From Mixta tenebrionis (lineage in GTDB: Bacteria; Pseudomonadota; Gammaproteobacteria; Enterobacterales; Enterobacteriaceae): a stretch of 64,000 nt of DNA. The translations under genes were made by a program, and so were the position numbers. Positions 13,525-24,219 of this stretch are shown one piece after another. Location: positions 1 through 64,000 of the forward strand of contig NZ_VHQI01000014.1 of the NCBI RefSeq assembly GCF_006517625.1, in the 5' to 3' direction. The notes under the pieces were generated by a model. That model had not been told where the DNA came from and did not search any database. It was given only the letters and a program-made list of their open reading frames with translations. Within the stretch, counting starts at the first letter, position 1, and each line of letters opens with the position of its first letter.

Positions 13525-15162
13525 TCAGCCGGAACGTCGCCAGCCGGCCAGCCAGCACAACAGCCCCACCACGATCATCATGGTCGGCACCGCCTCCAGG
13601 CCGGGGCGCGCAATCAACAGCGCCGTGCCGCTCAGCAGCAGCGTGGCGCCGACGCCGAACAGATAGCGCGACTGATGCTGCCTTTCACGCTGTACGCTCA
13701 TGTCATTCGCCAGGCGATCGACGCTGTGCTGTAGCCGCTTATGTTGCCGCAGGCTGTCGTAAAACAGCTCCGGCAGCTCCGGCAGTCGTTCAGCCCAGAA
13801 CGGCGCCTTCTCTTTCACCGCGCGAATTATTGCCGGAATGCCCACCTGGTCTTTAATCCACTCTTCAAGGAACGGCTTCGCCGTTTTCCACAGATCGAGC
13901 TGCGGATAGAGCTGGCGCCCCACGCCTTCGATATAGAGCAGCGTTTTCTGCAGCAGCACCAGCTGCGGCTGCACTTCCATATGGAAACGGCGCGCGGTAT
14001 TGAACAGGTTCAGCAGCACATGACCAAAGGAAATTTCCGCCAGCGGCTTCTCGAAAATCGGTTCGCACACGGTGCGAATCGCAAACTCGAAATCTTCCAC
14101 GTTGGTATCCGGCGGCACCCAGCCTGAATCGACGTGCAGCTCGGCCACCTTGCGGTAGTCGCGGTTAAAAAAGGCGATAAAGTTCTCCGCCAGGTAACGT
14201 TTATCCGCTTTATTCAACGAACCGACAATGCCGCAGTCGATGCCGATATAGAGCGGATCGTGCGGATGCTCATAGCTGACAAAGATATTGCCGGGGTGCA
14301 TATCCGCATGGAAAAAGCTGTCGCGAAACACCTGGGTAAAAAAGACCTGAACGCCGCGCTCCGCCAGCAGGCGCAGATTAACGCCATGCTTTTCCAGCGC
14401 CGCTACGTCATTGATGGGAATACCGTAGATACGCTCCATCACCAGCATAGCTTCGCTGCAGTAATCGGAGTAAACCTCCGGCACGTAGAGCAGGTTGCTG
14501 TTGTCAAAGTTACGCCGCAGCTGGATAGCGTTGGCCGCTTCCCGCAGCAGATTCAGCTCATCGATTAGCGTTTTCTCGTAGTCCGCCACCACTTCAACCG
14601 GACGCAGACGACGGCTTTCCGGCAACAGGCGCGGCAGCCAGCGCGCCAGACGATAAATCAGGCGCATATCGGCTTTGATAACCGGCAGAATGTCGGGGCG
14701 GATAACTTTAATCACTACCTCTTTGCCGTTCTCCTTCAGCGTGGCGGTATGCACCTGCGCAATAGAGGCGGAGGCCAGCGGCGTAATATCAAAATCATCG
14801 AACCAGGACTCTACCGGGCCGCCCAGCGATTTCTCAATTTGCTCTTTGGCGCGCGCGCCGTCGAATGGCGCCACGCGGTCCTGTAAAATCGCCAGCTGAT
14901 CGGCAATTTGCGGCGGAAAAAGATCGCGGCGGGTAGACATCATCTGGCCGAATTTGATCCACACCGGCCCCAGCTCTTCCAGCGCCATACGCAGGCGCAC
15001 GCCCAGCGCCAGATCTTTATGACGGTTGGGCAGCCAGAAAACGCCGCGGCGCCAGAGGCGGATCGGCAGCGTAATACGCAGGCGGGGGATCAGCTCATCC
15101 AGGCCATAACTTAAAAACACTTTGATGATGAAGTAGAGGCGGCGAATTTCTCCAGGCGTCAT
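13525..15162 (-). CDS. ubiB: Ubiquinone biosynthesis kinase-like protein UbiB
   Basis: Atypical ABC1/ADCK kinase-like ATPase needed for ubiquinone synthesis, membrane-anchored and thought to help extract hydrophobic intermediates. It has 545 residues. The KxGQ motif is [16 protein letters not shown] (about 70), the nucleotide-loop region lies around ASASIAQVH (about 130) and the catalytic-loop [10 protein letters not shown] is at about 285. Two C-terminal membrane spans lie at about 500-540. The start overlaps the ubiJ stop in ATGA. Confidence 0.96.
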   Translation of the reverse strand: MTPGEIRRLYFIIKVFLSYGLDELIPRLRITLPIRLWRRGVFWLPNRHKDLALGVRLRMALEELGPVWIKFGQMMSTRRDLFPPQIADQLAILQDRVAPFDGARAKEQIEKSLGGPVESWFDDFDITPLASASIAQVHTATLKENGKEVVIKVIRPDILPVIKADMRLIYRLARWLPRLLPESRRLRPVEVVADYEKTLIDELNLLREAANAIQLRRNFDNSNLLYVPEVYSDYCSEAMLVMERIYGIPINDVAALEKHGVNLRLLAERGVQVFFTQVFRDSFFHADMHPGNIFVSYEHPHDPLYIGIDCGIVGSLNKADKRYLAENFIAFFNRDYRKVAELHVDSGWVPPDTNVEDFEFAIRTVCEPIFEKPLAEISFGHVLLNLFNTARRFHMEVQPQLVLLQKTLLYIEGVGRQLYPQLDLWKTAKPFLEEWIKDQVGIPAIIRAVKEKAPFWAERLPELPELFYDSLRQHKRLQHSVDRLANDMSVQRERQHQSRYLFGVGATLLLSGTALLIARPGLEAVPTMMIVVGLLCWLAGWRRSG

Positions 15163-15764
15163 TTCGTCTCCAGCTGTCGCAGCCGTTGTTCAAATTGGTC
15201 GGCCTGGCGTTGCAGCGCATCGACTTCTTCGCCGTACCAGGCCATTTCCAGCGCGCCGGGCGCGACGCGCCACTCTTCGGTCAGGGTTTCCGCCAGATAA
15301 CGCTGTTTGCGATCGATATCGCTGCGCAGCAGCTGCAGGCCGCGCCGCGCCGCTTTACTGATGCTTTCGGCCAGGATATCGCCCACCCACGGCGCCAGAT
15401 ATTCAGCCGGATCGAACTCGGCCATATCCATCAGCGCAGAAAACTGCTGCACCACCTGCAGATCGCCTTCCACTTCCAGCTCGCCGCTGCGGATCATGCC
15501 GGTGAGCCGTTGGCGATCGCGCAGCTTCGGCAGCAGCGCCAGGCGCGTTTTCACCGTGCAGTCGCAGCGATCCTGCCAGTCGCCCAGCACATCCACCTGC
15601 TGTTCGCTGAACACCAGCGTGATCGGCTGTGTCAGCTCCAGTAACTGCAGCTGCAGCACGCGTCCGTTCAGGCGCTGCCGGGCCGCTTTCAGGCCGCGAT
15701 CGCGGTAAAGAATTCGATTCAGCGCGGTCTCCAGACCGGCGGTTAACAACGGGGTTAACGTCAT
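15159..15764 (-). CDS. ubiJ: Ubiquinone biosynthesis accessory factor UbiJ
   Basis: SCP2-domain lipid-binding protein of the soluble Ubi metabolon, where it presents hydrophobic ubiquinone intermediates. The 201 residues equal E. coli UbiJ. The SCP2-like domain spans about residues 15-115, and a C-terminal coiled-coil-like segment ([21 protein letters not shown]) ends the protein. It lies 12 bases after ubiE and overlaps ubiB by 4 bases, so ubiE-ubiJ-ubiB is one operon. Confidence 0.94.
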   Translation of the reverse strand: MTLTPLLTAGLETALNRILYRDRGLKAARQRLNGRVLQLQLLELTQPITLVFSEQQVDVLGDWQDRCDCTVKTRLALLPKLRDRQRLTGMIRSGELEVEGDLQVVQQFSALMDMAEFDPAEYLAPWVGDILAESISKAARRGLQLLRSDIDRKQRYLAETLTEEWRVAPGALEMAWYGEEVDALQRQADQFEQRLRQLETK

Positions 15765-15776
15765 TCGCTTTCCTGC

Positions 15777-16532
15777 TTAAAACTTGAACCCACGGTGCAG
15801 AGCGACAATCCCGCCCGTCAGGTTGTAATACGAAGTATTTTCGAAACCGACATCCATCATCACAGACTTTAGCGTCTCCTGATCGGGATGCATACGAATC
15901 GACTCCGCCAGATAGCGGTAGCTTTCCGCGTCCTGCGCCACCAGCTCGCCGATACGCGGCAGCACGTGGAATGAATAAGCGTCGTACACTTTGCTCAGAG
16001 GTTCCACTATCGGTTTGGAAAATTCCAGCACCAGCAGACGTCCGCCCGGCTTCAGCACGCGAAACATCGAGGCCAGCGCTTTCTCTTTATCGGTGACGTT
16101 ACGCAGGCCGAAGGAAATGGTAATGCAATCGAAGTAGTTGTCCGGAAAGGGCAGCGCTTCGGCATTGGCCTGGACATAGCTGACATTGCCGATCACGCCG
16201 CTGTTGCGCAGTTTTTCACGCCCCATTTTCAACATGGAGCTGTTGATATCCGCCAGCACCACCTGCCCGGTATCGCCTACCAGACGGGAGAATTTTGCCG
16301 TTAAATCGCCGGTGCCGCCGGCTAAATCCAGCACGCGCTGCCCACGGCGCACGCCGCTGCAGTCAATGGTAAAACGTTTCCAGATACGATGGATGCCCAT
16401 GGACATCAAATCGTTCATCAGATCATATTTCGCCGCAACGGAGTGGAACACCCCCGCTACCATTTCCGCCTTTTCCTCTTTTGCTACGGTACGAAAGCCG
16501 AAATGTGTCGTTTCCCTGGATTCATCTGCCAT
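15777..16532 (-). CDS. ubiE: Ubiquinone/menaquinone C-methyltransferase UbiE
   Basis: SAM-dependent C-methylase acting on both ubiquinone and menaquinone precursors. The 251 residues match E. coli in length. Visible motifs are KVxxVFxxVAxxYDxMNDxMSxGxHR-type N-terminus, the SAM loop [11 protein letters not shown] (about 68), and [13 protein letters not shown] with [13 protein letters not shown] later. It is first in the ubiEJB operon; the promoter must lie in the 75-base gap after rmuC. Confidence 0.96.
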   Translation of the reverse strand: MADESRETTHFGFRTVAKEEKAEMVAGVFHSVAAKYDLMNDLMSMGIHRIWKRFTIDCSGVRRGQRVLDLAGGTGDLTAKFSRLVGDTGQVVLADINSSMLKMGREKLRNSGVIGNVSYVQANAEALPFPDNYFDCITISFGLRNVTDKEKALASMFRVLKPGGRLLVLEFSKPIVEPLSKVYDAYSFHVLPRIGELVAQDAESYRYLAESIRMHPDQETLKSVMMDVGFENTSYYNLTGGIVALHRGFKF

Positions 16533-16607
16533 CTACTTCACCTGCTCCACAATCAAATATCTTTGCAGTGTAACAGAGTCCCCGTAGTCAGGCACGTTGG
16601 CCTGGCG

Positions 16608-18155
16608 TTATTCATGTATGCGGCGCAGGGTATCATGCCAGGCTGAAGCCCCCTGCTGCTGCGTGTCGTCCGGCTCGGCGGGCGCCTGTCGTTCCTCTTC
16701 GGAGCGGGCTTCTTCCGGCAGCGCCTGCTCCACTAATCGGGGGTTAATACTGCGTTTGACCTCCACGCCTAAGTGGCGAAAACTTTCGCTCTGGGCGATA
16801 AGATTGCCGCGTCCTTCCGACAGCTTTTTCATCGCCTGGCGGTAGCTCTCCTGCGCGCGATCGAAGTGCTGGCCGACGCTGGTCATATCATCGACAAACA
16901 GCCGCATTTTGTCATAGAGCCGGGCGGCGCGATCGGCGATGCGCTGCGCGTTGCGGCTTTGATGCTCATAGCGCCAGAGATTAGTAATGGTGCGCAGCGC
17001 CACCAGCAGCGTGGTGGGGCTGACCAGCATGATATTGTGCTGCAGCGCCTCGCTAATCAGCTCCGGCTGCCGATCGATAGCCAGCAAAAACGCCGGTTCG
17101 ATGGGGATAAACATCAGCACGTAATCCAGCGAACGCAGGCCGGGCAGCTGCTGATAATCTTTGCGGCTGAGCAGGCGAATATGATTGCGGATGGCGGAAA
17201 TATGCTCGCCGATCGCCCGCTCGCGCTGGATATCATCATCGGCGTTAAAATAGCGCTCATAGGCCACCAGCGTCATCTTGGCATCAATCACCACATCTTT
17301 GCCCTGCGGCAGACGCACAATCACATCCGGCTGCATCCGGCTTTGCGCATCCACCTGTATATTGACCTGGATTTCATATTCATGGCCGGCGCGCAGGCCG
17401 GACGCTTCCAGCACGCGGCTCAGCACCACCTCGCCCCAGTTGCCCTGGGTTTTATTATCGCCCTTCAGCGCTTTGGTAAGGTTGATCGCCTCCTGCGCCA
17501 TTTGCGCGTTCAGCTGCTGCAGGTTGCGGATTTCATGCGCCAGCGTGTGGCGTTCGCGCGCTTCCTGGCCCAGGCTCTCCTGCACCTGACGGCGGAAGCC
17601 GTCCAGCTGTTCGCGCAGCGGCGCAATCAGGCCGTTCAGGCTCTGGCGGTTCTGCTCATCCACGCGGCGTCCGCTCTGTTCAAAGATACGGTTGGCAAGG
17701 TTTTCAAACTGGGCGCTGAGACGCTGTTCGCTATTGGTCAGCAGGCGCTGTTTCTCTTCGGCAGCGAGACGCGTTTCTTCCAGACGGATGGTGACTTCGC
17801 GCAGTTCAGCTTCCTGGGCGCTGTTTACCTCCAGCTGGTTGCGTAGCTCACGGCTCAGCTGTTCGCTTTCGTTGCGCCAGTAATCGAAGTGCTGAAGCTT
17901 TTCCTGCGCGGCGGTAAGCGCGCCATGCAGCTGTAACAGCTCTTTTTCACACAGCTGTCGCTGTTGCCGTTCCGTCTGCAGCTGCTGTTCCAGTCGGGCT
18001 TCCTGCTGCTGCGCCTGATCCAACGCCTGTTCCAGCAGCCGCCGTTCGGTTTCCTGCATCGCCTGCTCGCGCTGCGCGCGAAAATGGGCGAACAGCCAGC
18101 CCGCCAGCCCGCCGGCCAGCGCGAAACTTACGCCGACGATCAGTTGAATCTCCAC
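16608..18155 (-). CDS. rmuC: DNA recombination protein RmuC
   Basis: RmuC family protein thought to limit recombination at inverted repeats; it has a nuclease-like core. The 515 residues comprise one N-terminal membrane anchor (IVGVSFALAGGLAGWLF), a long Gln/Glu-rich coiled coil (about 25-200) and the conserved RmuC domain (LKGDNKTQGNWGE, VDAQSRMQPDVIVRLPQGKDVVIDAK-type block, about 235-400). It is longer than E. coli RmuC (475), mainly at the low-complexity C-terminus. It lies between udp and ubiE, as in E. coli. Confidence 0.93.
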   Translation of the reverse strand: MEIQLIVGVSFALAGGLAGWLFAHFRAQREQAMQETERRLLEQALDQAQQQEARLEQQLQTERQQRQLCEKELLQLHGALTAAQEKLQHFDYWRNESEQLSRELRNQLEVNSAQEAELREVTIRLEETRLAAEEKQRLLTNSEQRLSAQFENLANRIFEQSGRRVDEQNRQSLNGLIAPLREQLDGFRRQVQESLGQEARERHTLAHEIRNLQQLNAQMAQEAINLTKALKGDNKTQGNWGEVVLSRVLEASGLRAGHEYEIQVNIQVDAQSRMQPDVIVRLPQGKDVVIDAKMTLVAYERYFNADDDIQRERAIGEHISAIRNHIRLLSRKDYQQLPGLRSLDYVLMFIPIEPAFLLAIDRQPELISEALQHNIMLVSPTTLLVALRTITNLWRYEHQSRNAQRIADRAARLYDKMRLFVDDMTSVGQHFDRAQESYRQAMKKLSEGRGNLIAQSESFRHLGVEVKRSINPRLVEQALPEEARSEEERQAPAEPDDTQQQGASAWHDTLRRIHE

Positions 18156-18219
18156 CGCCCTCTCTCCTTACTGTCGCAAACAGAGCCACGGTAGAGGCGC
18201 ACCTCAGGAATGTCCAGCT

Positions 18220-18246
18220 AAAAACGGGCCGACGGCGCGTCGGCCC
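18220..18246 (-). terminator. Rho-independent terminator of udp
   Basis: On the minus strand, GGGCCGAC, a five-base loop and GTCGGCCC form an eight-pair stem, followed by G and five T. It starts seven bases after the udp stop. Confidence 0.88.
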
Positions 18247-18252
18247 TGAGGA

Positions 18253-19017
18253 TCACGCCAGCAGGCGACGCGCGGCATCAACTACAATCGCCACCGCGTT
18301 GCTTTCGGTCTGCTTCATGGTCGCCGCATCCGGAATCTCTTTCTGGGTACGGTTCACGATCACTCCGGCCACCATGCCGGCGCGCAGCCCCTGGCTGGCG
18401 CACATAGTCAGCAGCGTAGCGGATTCCATCTCATAGTTGAGCACGCCCATCTGCTGCCACTCTTTCATCGAACCCTGGAAGCGGCTGACGACGCGGCCGG
18501 AGAAGGTGTCGTAACGCTCCTGCCCCGGATAGAAGGTATCGGAGGAGGCGGTAACGCCGATATGCGGCGTCGCGCCGGAGGCTTTCGCTGCTTCCACCAG
18601 CGCGGTGGTACAGGCGAAATCGGCGACGGCAGGAAACTCCATCGGCGCGAAGTGCAGGCTGGCGCCATCCAGGCGTACCGCCGCCGTGGTTACCAGCACG
18701 TCACCCACTTGAATATCGGGCTGAATAGCGCCGGTGGTGCCGACGCGCAGGAAAGTACGGATGCCCAGCTGCGCCAGCTCTTCCACGGCGATAGAGGTTG
18801 ACGGGCCGCCGATGCCGGTGGAACAAACAATCACTGGTTTACCGTCCAGCTCGGCGCGCCAGCTGGTAAATTCACGGTGCGAGGCAAGATGCTGCGCATT
18901 ATCCATCAGCGCGGCGATGCGTTTTACGCGCTCAGGATCGCCCGGCACGATAGCCAGCGTGGCGCCCTGCAGGTCCGCTTTAGTAAGTCCTAAATGAAAC
19001 ACATCTGACTGAGCCAT
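18253..19017 (-). CDS. udp: Uridine phosphorylase
   Basis: Cytosolic enzyme that phosphorolyses uridine to uracil and ribose-1-phosphate for nucleoside salvage. The 254 residues carry the nucleoside phosphorylase-1 blocks [32 protein letters not shown] and the nucleobase/ribose site [13 protein letters not shown]. The upstream region has two CRP sites spaced like CytR-controlled promoters, so induction by nucleosides through CytR is likely. Confidence 0.96.
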   Translation of the reverse strand: MAQSDVFHLGLTKADLQGATLAIVPGDPERVKRIAALMDNAQHLASHREFTSWRAELDGKPVIVCSTGIGGPSTSIAVEELAQLGIRTFLRVGTTGAIQPDIQVGDVLVTTAAVRLDGASLHFAPMEFPAVADFACTTALVEAAKASGATPHIGVTASSDTFYPGQERYDTFSGRVVSRFQGSMKEWQQMGVLNYEMESATLLTMCASQGLRAGMVAGVIVNRTQKEIPDAATMKQTESNAVAIVVDAARRLLA

Positions 19018-19050
19018 TAATCCCCCTGAGAAAAATCGTTTAATTTCCCT

Positions 19051-19056
19051 ACTCTA
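19051..19056 (-). promoter_or_regulatory. udp: Likely -10 element of udp promoter
   Basis: TAGAGT on the minus strand. A start site about seven bases downstream (about 19044) would place the nearer CRP site at -41.5, the standard class II position. No separate -35 is needed in such promoters. This is inferred from spacing only. Confidence 0.5.
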
Positions 19057-19077
19057 CGGCAAGCATTACGGGAAATA

Positions 19078-19093
19078 TGTGAAGAGAATCACT
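19078..19093 (-). promoter_or_regulatory. CRP site 1 of udp
   Basis: TGTGA, six bases and TCACT match nine of ten core positions of the CRP consensus. Centred at 19085.5, which is -41.5 relative to the predicted udp start. Confidence 0.75.
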
Positions 19094-19129
19094 AGTGAAA
19101 ATGAAAATTACATTTAACAAATAAAATAA

Positions 19130-19145
19130 CGTGATTTTAGTCACA
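19130..19145 (-). promoter_or_regulatory. CRP site 2 of udp, shared udp/ysgA region
   Basis: CGTGA, six bases and TCACA match nine of ten core positions. Its centre is 52 bp from CRP site 1. This spacing is typical of CytR-CRP promoters, where CytR bridges two CRP dimers. It could also act on the divergent hydrolase gene. Confidence 0.75.
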
Positions 19146-19295
19146 TTAAAATCGATCGTGTGGCCGCGTTGCCGCCGCCTGCCGTGCGGTTTTATTCAAC
19201 AGAAATATAAACAAAAGACAAAGGCGCATGCCGGAGCCTTTAGCTGATTTTGACTATAGTTAGCGAATTGCGCTACTACCAGCACGGAGAGAACG

Positions 19296-20132
19296 ATGAA
19301 AAACCAAGACCATCTGGCTCAGCAAGAGCGTCATCGCGGGTTCGCTCCTGCGGCATCGCCCGCCGCCGCTACCGCTATCATCACCGACAGCGAGGCGATC
19401 GAAGGCGGCGACGCCATTATCAATACCCAGGGCGAAAATATGCCGGCCTGGTTTGCCCGCCCTAAAAACGCCGCAGGCCCGCTGCCGGTGGTGCTGGTAG
19501 TGCAGGAGATATTCGGCGTGCATGAGCACATCCGCGATATCTGCCGGCGGCTGGCGGCCGAAGGCTATCTGGCGGTAGCGCCGGAACTCTATTTCCGCCA
19601 GGGCGATCCCAACGACTACAGTGATATCGGGCAGCTGTTTCAGCAGCTGGTGAGCAAGGTGCCTGATGCGCAAGTGCTGGCCGATCTCGATCACGTTGCC
19701 AACTGGGCGGCGCGTCACGGCGGCGATATGCGCAATCTGGCGATGACCGGTTTTTGCTGGGGCGGACGCATTGTCTGGCTTTATGCAGCGCATAATCCGC
19801 AGCTGAAAGCGGGCGTCGCCTGGTATGGGCGTTTGACCGGCGAAAAAACCATGCAGCAGCCCTCCCATCCGGTAGATATTGCCGTCGATTTAACTGCGCC
19901 GGTGTTGGGGCTGTACGGGGCGAAAGATGAAGGGATTCCATTAGAAAGCGTGGAAACCATGCGTCAGGCGCTGAAGGATGCCGACGCCACGGCGGAAATC
20001 GTGGTTTACCCGGAAGCGGGTCACGCCTTTAACGCCGATTATCGGCCCAGCTATCACCAGGCGTCGGCGCAAGACGGCTGGCGACGGATGCTGGCCTGGT
20101 TTCATCGCTACGGCGTTAAGCCTGCGCGCTGA
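19296..20132 (+). CDS. ysgA: Dienelactone hydrolase family protein
   Basis: Alpha/beta hydrolase of the dienelactone hydrolase family, 278 residues; physiological substrate unknown. The family's Cys-Asp-His triad is visible as GFCWGGR (Cys), AKDEGIPLE (Asp) and [15 protein letters not shown] (His). [20 protein letters not shown] is the N-terminal oxyanion/Glu region. The first about 45 residues are variable; no clear signal peptide. It is divergent from udp and convergent with metE, as ysgA is in E. coli. Confidence 0.9.
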   Translation: MKNQDHLAQQERHRGFAPAASPAAATAIITDSEAIEGGDAIINTQGENMPAWFARPKNAAGPLPVVLVVQEIFGVHEHIRDICRRLAAEGYLAVAPELYFRQGDPNDYSDIGQLFQQLVSKVPDAQVLADLDHVANWAARHGGDMRNLAMTGFCWGGRIVWLYAAHNPQLKAGVAWYGRLTGEKTMQQPSHPVDIAVDLTAPVLGLYGAKDEGIPLESVETMRQALKDADATAEIVVYPEAGHAFNADYRPSYHQASAQDGWRRMLAWFHRYGVKPAR

Positions 20133-20139
20133 GGCGGCG

Positions 20140-20160
20140 AAAAGGGGCGCATTACGCCCC
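20140..20160 (-). terminator. Terminator after metE
   Basis: On the minus strand GGGGCG, a five-base loop and CGCCCC are followed by TTTT. It lies about 84 bases past the metE stop and eight bases past the convergent ysgA stop, so it may serve both directions weakly. Confidence 0.65.
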
Positions 20161-20243
20161 AGAACAACAGGCAAACCGACAGCGCCGGGCATACGGCGGA
20201 GCAAAACGATCCGCCGTCAATAACGCTGCGGTCACAGGGTGAA

Positions 20244-22514
20244 TTACACCTTTTCCGCCCGCAGCTTACGCGCCGCCTGCACCATATTCGCCAGCGCCAG
20301 GCGCGTCTCGGTCCAACCGCGGGTTTTCAGACCGCAGTCCGGGTTAACCCACAGCCGCTCAACCGGAATACGCTTCGCCGCCTTGCGCAGCAGCGCCTCA
20401 ATCCATTCAACGTCGGGCACGTTCGGCGAGTGAATGTCATATACGCCGGGGCCGATTTCATTCGGATAGTCAAACTCTTCGAACGATTCCAGCAGCTCCA
20501 TATCGGAACGCGAGGTTTCAATAGTAATCACATCGGCATCCAGCGCGGCAATCGAATCCATAATGTCGTTGAACTCGCAGTAACACATATGGGTATGGAT
20601 CTGGGTTTCATCCTGCGCCACCGCCGCGTTCAGCCGGAACGCCTCCACCGCCCAGTTCAGATAGGCCGCCCAGTCGGACTGGCGCAGCGGCAGACCTTCG
20701 CGCAATGCCGGTTCATCAATCTGAATGATGCCGATACCCGCTTTCTCCAGATCCGCCACCTCGTCACGCAGCGCCAGCGCAATCTGTCTGGCGATGGTTT
20801 CGCGTGAAACATCCTCACGCGGGAAAGACCAGCAGAGAATGGTGACCGGCCCGGTGAGCATCCCTTTAACCGGCTTATCGGTCAGCGACTGCGCATATGT
20901 CGCCCATTCCACGGTGATCGGCTCAGGACGGCTGACGTCGCCGATAATAACCGGCGGCTTCACGCAGCGGGAGCCGTAGCTCTGCACCCAGCCGTTTTGC
21001 GTAAAGACGAAGCCGTCGAGATGCTCGCCGAAATACTCCACCATGTCGTTACGTTCGGCTTCGCCATGCACCAGCACGTCCAGCCCCAGACGCTCCTGCT
21101 CAACGATCGCCTGCTTAATATGTTCGGCGATGCCGGTGCGATAGTGGCTGCTGTCCAGCCGCCCCTGTTTGAAATCGAGGCGCAGGCCGCGAATCTCCGT
21201 GGTCTGCGGGAAGGAGCCGATAGTGGTGGTCGGCCAGTCCGGCAGCTTAAAGCGTTGACGCTGCGCTTTGGCGCGCTCGGCATAGCCGCTCTGACGTCTG
21301 CTGTCCTGCGCGCTAATCGCCGCCAGACGCTGCGCTACCGTGACATTGTGCACGCGTGAAGAGCGGCGGCGGGCGCGAACCGGCGCGCTCCAGGCTTCCA
21401 GCGAGGCCGCATCGTTGTTATTTAACGCCCTGCTCAGCAGCGCCAGCTCGCCGCACTTCTGTAGAGCAAAGGAGAACCAGCTTTTTACCTCATCATCCAG
21501 GCGGGTTTCCGCGCTGAGATCGATCGGGCTGTGCAGCAGCGAGCAGGAGGAGCCGATCCAGAGCTGCCGACGCTGCGTCGTCAGCGGCTGCAGGCGCTCA
21601 AACCAGCTGCTCAGATCGGCGCGCCAGACATTGCGTCCGTTAATCACGCCGAGCGAAAGCAGCCAGCAATCCGGCAGCTGCGCATTCAGGCTGGCGATAT
21701 CATCTTTACCGTGTACCAGATCGACATGCAGCCCCTGCACCGGCAGCTCGCGGATGGTGTCGATATTCTGTCCGATGCTGTCAAAATAGGTGGTCAGCAG
21801 CAGCTTGCTGTGACCCTGCAGCGCCTGGTAAGCGCGCCTGAAAGCGGCCAGCCACGGCTGCGGCAGCTCCAGCACCAGCGCCGGTTCATCGATCTGCACC
21901 CACTCGATATCGCGCTGCGCCAGCTCCGCCAGCACCTGCTGGTAAACCGGCAGGATCGCCTCCAGCAGGCTGAGACGATCGAACGGCTCGCCTTTTACCT
22001 TGCCGAGCCACAGCCAGGTAACCGGCCCCAGCAGCACCGGCTTCACTTTATGACCCAGCGCCAGCGCTTCATCCACCTCATCAAGCAGCTGCCGCCACGC
22101 CAGACGGAACTGTTGCCCTTTGGTGAACTCCGGCACCATGTAGTGATAGTTGGTGTTAAACCATTTGGTCATTTCCGCCGCCGCCGCGGGCTCGCCGGTC
22201 GGCGCACGTCCGCGGCCGATGCGGAACAGCGTATCAAGATCGACAGAACCATCGCGATTCTGATGGCGCGCCGGGACGTTGCCAAGCAGCAGGCTGGTGG
22301 TCAGGACATGATCGTACCAGGCGAAATCGCCCACCGGCACAATATCCACGCCCGCTTCTTTCTGCTGCTGCCAGTGACGAGCGCGCAGTTGGCGGCCCAC
22401 CGCCAGCAGTTCCTGCTGGCTGATATTGCCGGCCCAGTAGCTCTCCTGCGCTTTTTTCAGTTCGCGGCGCAGGCCGACGCGGGGGAAGCCAAGCGTATGG
22501 TTCAGTATGGTCAT
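20244..22514 (-). CDS. metE: Cobalamin-independent methionine synthase
   Basis: Transfers the methyl group of 5-methyltetrahydropteroyl-triglutamate to homocysteine without cobalamin. It has 756 residues (E. coli 753) in two TIM barrels. The zinc site of the C-terminal barrel is visible: His and Cys in HTHMCYCEF (about 644-646), Glu in [12 protein letters not shown] and Cys in [11 protein letters not shown] (about 729). TTIGSFPQT opens the second barrel. The gene is divergent from its activator metR, and MetJ-type operators lie in the shared promoter region. Confidence 0.97.
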   Translation of the reverse strand: MTILNHTLGFPRVGLRRELKKAQESYWAGNISQQELLAVGRQLRARHWQQQKEAGVDIVPVGDFAWYDHVLTTSLLLGNVPARHQNRDGSVDLDTLFRIGRGRAPTGEPAAAAEMTKWFNTNYHYMVPEFTKGQQFRLAWRQLLDEVDEALALGHKVKPVLLGPVTWLWLGKVKGEPFDRLSLLEAILPVYQQVLAELAQRDIEWVQIDEPALVLELPQPWLAAFRRAYQALQGHSKLLLTTYFDSIGQNIDTIRELPVQGLHVDLVHGKDDIASLNAQLPDCWLLSLGVINGRNVWRADLSSWFERLQPLTTQRRQLWIGSSCSLLHSPIDLSAETRLDDEVKSWFSFALQKCGELALLSRALNNNDAASLEAWSAPVRARRRSSRVHNVTVAQRLAAISAQDSRRQSGYAERAKAQRQRFKLPDWPTTTIGSFPQTTEIRGLRLDFKQGRLDSSHYRTGIAEHIKQAIVEQERLGLDVLVHGEAERNDMVEYFGEHLDGFVFTQNGWVQSYGSRCVKPPVIIGDVSRPEPITVEWATYAQSLTDKPVKGMLTGPVTILCWSFPREDVSRETIARQIALALRDEVADLEKAGIGIIQIDEPALREGLPLRQSDWAAYLNWAVEAFRLNAAVAQDETQIHTHMCYCEFNDIMDSIAALDADVITIETSRSDMELLESFEEFDYPNEIGPGVYDIHSPNVPDVEWIEALLRKAAKRIPVERLWVNPDCGLKTRGWTETRLALANMVQAARKLRAEKV

Positions 22515-22644
22515 GCGGTTTCTCCATCAAATCCTGTTAATTTGGCGCTAACGGCGCCGTCATTTTACGTACGGCCAGCCTTGCGCTACCGGGCGTGGTT
22601 CATCAATCGTAAACGCCGCCCAAACGTAAAATGACGAAACGTAA

Positions 22645-22668
22645 AGATGTTTAGCCGTCCAGATGTTT
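22645..22668. promoter_or_regulatory. MetJ operator (tandem met boxes) between metE and metR
   Basis: Three adjoining 8-mers, AGATGTTT, AGCCGTCC and AGATGTTT, follow the met box consensus AGACGTCT; the two outer ones are identical. MetJ with SAM binds tandem boxes cooperatively. The location in the 226-base divergent region fits repression of metE, metR or both. Confidence 0.75.
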
Positions 22669-22740
22669 ACACCGCTATAATCTGCAGGTAGTGTATATTC
22701 CTCAAGCGCAAATTGTTCATTGTCGATGTGAAGGACTCTC

Positions 22741-23664
22741 ATGATCGAAATCAGGCATCTGCGAACGCTGCAGGCTCTCAGGCATACCGGCTCGCTGGCC
22801 GCGGCGGCGGCGCAGCTTCATCAGACGCAATCGGCGTTATCTCATCAGTTCAGCGATCTGGAGCAGCGCCTCGGTTTTCGCCTGTTCGTGCGCAAAAGCC
22901 AGCCGCTGCGTTTTACGCCGCAGGGCGAGATTTTGCTGCAGCTGGCAGAGCAGGTACTGCCGCAGATTCAGCAGGCGCTACAGGCCTGCCACGAGCCGCA
23001 CCAGACCTCGCTACGCATCGCTATTGAATGCCACAGCTGCATTCAGTGGCTGACCCCTGCGCTGGATATCTTCCGCCAGAGCTGGCCGCAGGTGGCGATG
23101 GATTTTAAATCGGGCGTAACCTTCGATCCGCAGCCTGCCCTGCAGCAGGGCGAGCTGGATATTGTGCTGACCTCCGATATCCTGCCGCGCAGCGGGCTGC
23201 ACTATGTGCCGATGTTCGATTTTGAAGTGCGTCTGGTACTGGCGCCGGATCATCCGCTGGCGCAGGCTAAAACCATCACCCCGGAGGATCTGGCGCAGGA
23301 AGTGTTAATGATCTATCCGGTACAGCGACAGCGGCTGGATATCTGGCGGCACTTCCTGCAGCCGGCCGGCGTCAGCCCGACGTTGAAAAGCGTGGATAAT
23401 ACGCTGCTGCTGGTACAGATGGCGGCGGCGCGCATGGGCATTGCCGCGCTGCCGCACTGGGTGGTGGAAAGCTTTGAACGCCAGGGGCTGATTGTGACGA
23501 AAACCCCTGGCGACGGCTTATGGAGCCGTCTGTATGCAGCGGTACGCGAAGGAGAACAGCGGCAGCCGGTAATCGACGCCTTTATTCGCTCAGCGCGCCT
23601 GCATGCCTGTAACCACCTGCCTTTTGTACGCGATGCTTCATGCCACCCATTGCCGGTAAGCTAA
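22741..23664 (+). CDS. metR: LysR-type regulator MetR
   Basis: Homocysteine-responsive activator of metE and other methionine genes. The 307 residues have a LysR winged helix at the N-terminus ([20 protein letters not shown], then [18 protein letters not shown] as recognition helix). The effector domain follows. The C-terminus is slightly shorter than in E. coli MetR (317). It is transcribed away from metE, the standard arrangement for a regulator and its target. Confidence 0.96.
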   Translation: MIEIRHLRTLQALRHTGSLAAAAAQLHQTQSALSHQFSDLEQRLGFRLFVRKSQPLRFTPQGEILLQLAEQVLPQIQQALQACHEPHQTSLRIAIECHSCIQWLTPALDIFRQSWPQVAMDFKSGVTFDPQPALQQGELDIVLTSDILPRSGLHYVPMFDFEVRLVLAPDHPLAQAKTITPEDLAQEVLMIYPVQRQRLDIWRHFLQPAGVSPTLKSVDNTLLLVQMAAARMGIAALPHWVVESFERQGLIVTKTPGDGLWSRLYAAVREGEQRQPVIDAFIRSARLHACNHLPFVRDASCHPLPVS

Positions 23665-23668
23665 AATT

Positions 23669-23716
23669 ACTTTCCCGATGGCAGCTGAGCCCGCGGGAAA
23701 GTTAAGATATTCTTTT
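23669..23716 (+). terminator. Likely terminator of metR
   Basis: ACTTTCCCG and CGGGAAAGT form a perfect nine-pair stem (23669-23677 with 23694-23702) with a 16-base loop. A T-containing tract ending TTCTTTT follows after some bases. It starts five bases after the metR stop and would insulate the peptide genes from metR. Confidence 0.6.
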
Positions 23717-23781
23717 GCTTATTAGAAAAAATGCCATTTTTTTTCTTCAACAAAATTAATTAAACCCTAACCCTTTATTAA

Positions 23782-23809
23782 TTGACCCTTATCTTTTGTA
23801 CCGCATAAT
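23782..23809 (+). promoter_or_regulatory. Sigma-70 promoter of peptide pair
   Basis: TTGACC (23782-23787), a 16-base spacer and CATAAT (23804-23809), each one base off consensus. It would give a leader of about 50 bases before the first peptide gene. The surrounding sequence is markedly AT-rich compared with neighbouring genes. Confidence 0.6.
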
Positions 23810-23865
23810 CCCTCATGGAGAAAAGTTTTCTCCCTTACACAACTACCGGTTATGGAGAATTATTA

Positions 23866-24114
23866 ATGAAAGAATTAACTATCGTTGATATCAGCGAAGT
23901 TAGCGGTGCAGGAAAAATTGAGGACGCCTTATCAAAAGTATTTGGCGATCTGTTTGGTGATTTCAATAAAAAAATGGCTGGTAAGATCGGGCTGGAAGAA
24001 AGCTACGATGAAGCTTTACAGCAGGGTAAAACCATCGGCAGCCATCTGGGACAGGCCGTAGAATACTGGATTAAAGATGCTTTAGACAGCGCTCGCGACC
24101 GTATTCTTAATTGA
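23866..24114 (+). CDS. Double-glycine-type leader peptide A, putative bacteriocin/microcin-like
   Basis: An 82-residue peptide; I do not recognise a named gene. The first 16 residues, MKELTIVDISEVSGAG, follow the class II bacteriocin/microcin leader pattern (charged start, alternating hydrophobics, E-V-S-G-A/G). Cleavage after Gly-Ala, as in microcin E492, would leave 67 residues. The mature part has no Cys, is amphipathic with net negative charge, and holds a GxxxGxxxG motif in GKTIGSHLG. An in-frame ATG 17 codons upstream is rejected: the 23866 ATG has GGAG eight bases before it and the shared leader starts there. It is followed at 139 bases by a paralogue of identical length. Antibacterial function is inference only. 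Confidence 0.75.
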   Translation: MKELTIVDISEVSGAGKIEDALSKVFGDLFGDFNKKMAGKIGLEESYDEALQQGKTIGSHLGQAVEYWIKDALDSARDRILN

Positions 24115-24202
24115 TTTACAGCACTAAATGGGTCTGTAACATTAACTATTTCGTGAAGTTTAGTTAATTGATCATTTAATGTTAAAAAGCATAATTGCCT
24201 GC

Positions 24203-24219
24203 GGGGAAAAAATTTCCCC
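24203..24219 (+). other. Hairpin between the two peptide genes
   Basis: GGGGAAA, a three-base loop and TTTCCCC form a seven-pair stem with no T tract after it, 35 bases before the second peptide start. It may stabilise or process the transcript and so adjust the ratio of the two peptides. A longer AT-only inverted repeat (AACATTAA and TTAATGTT) lies just upstream. Confidence 0.45.

Noticed and set aside
22560-22742. 60-codon minus-strand frame between metE and metR
   Set aside because: It covers the MetJ boxes and promoter region and has no ribosome binding site or recognisable features.
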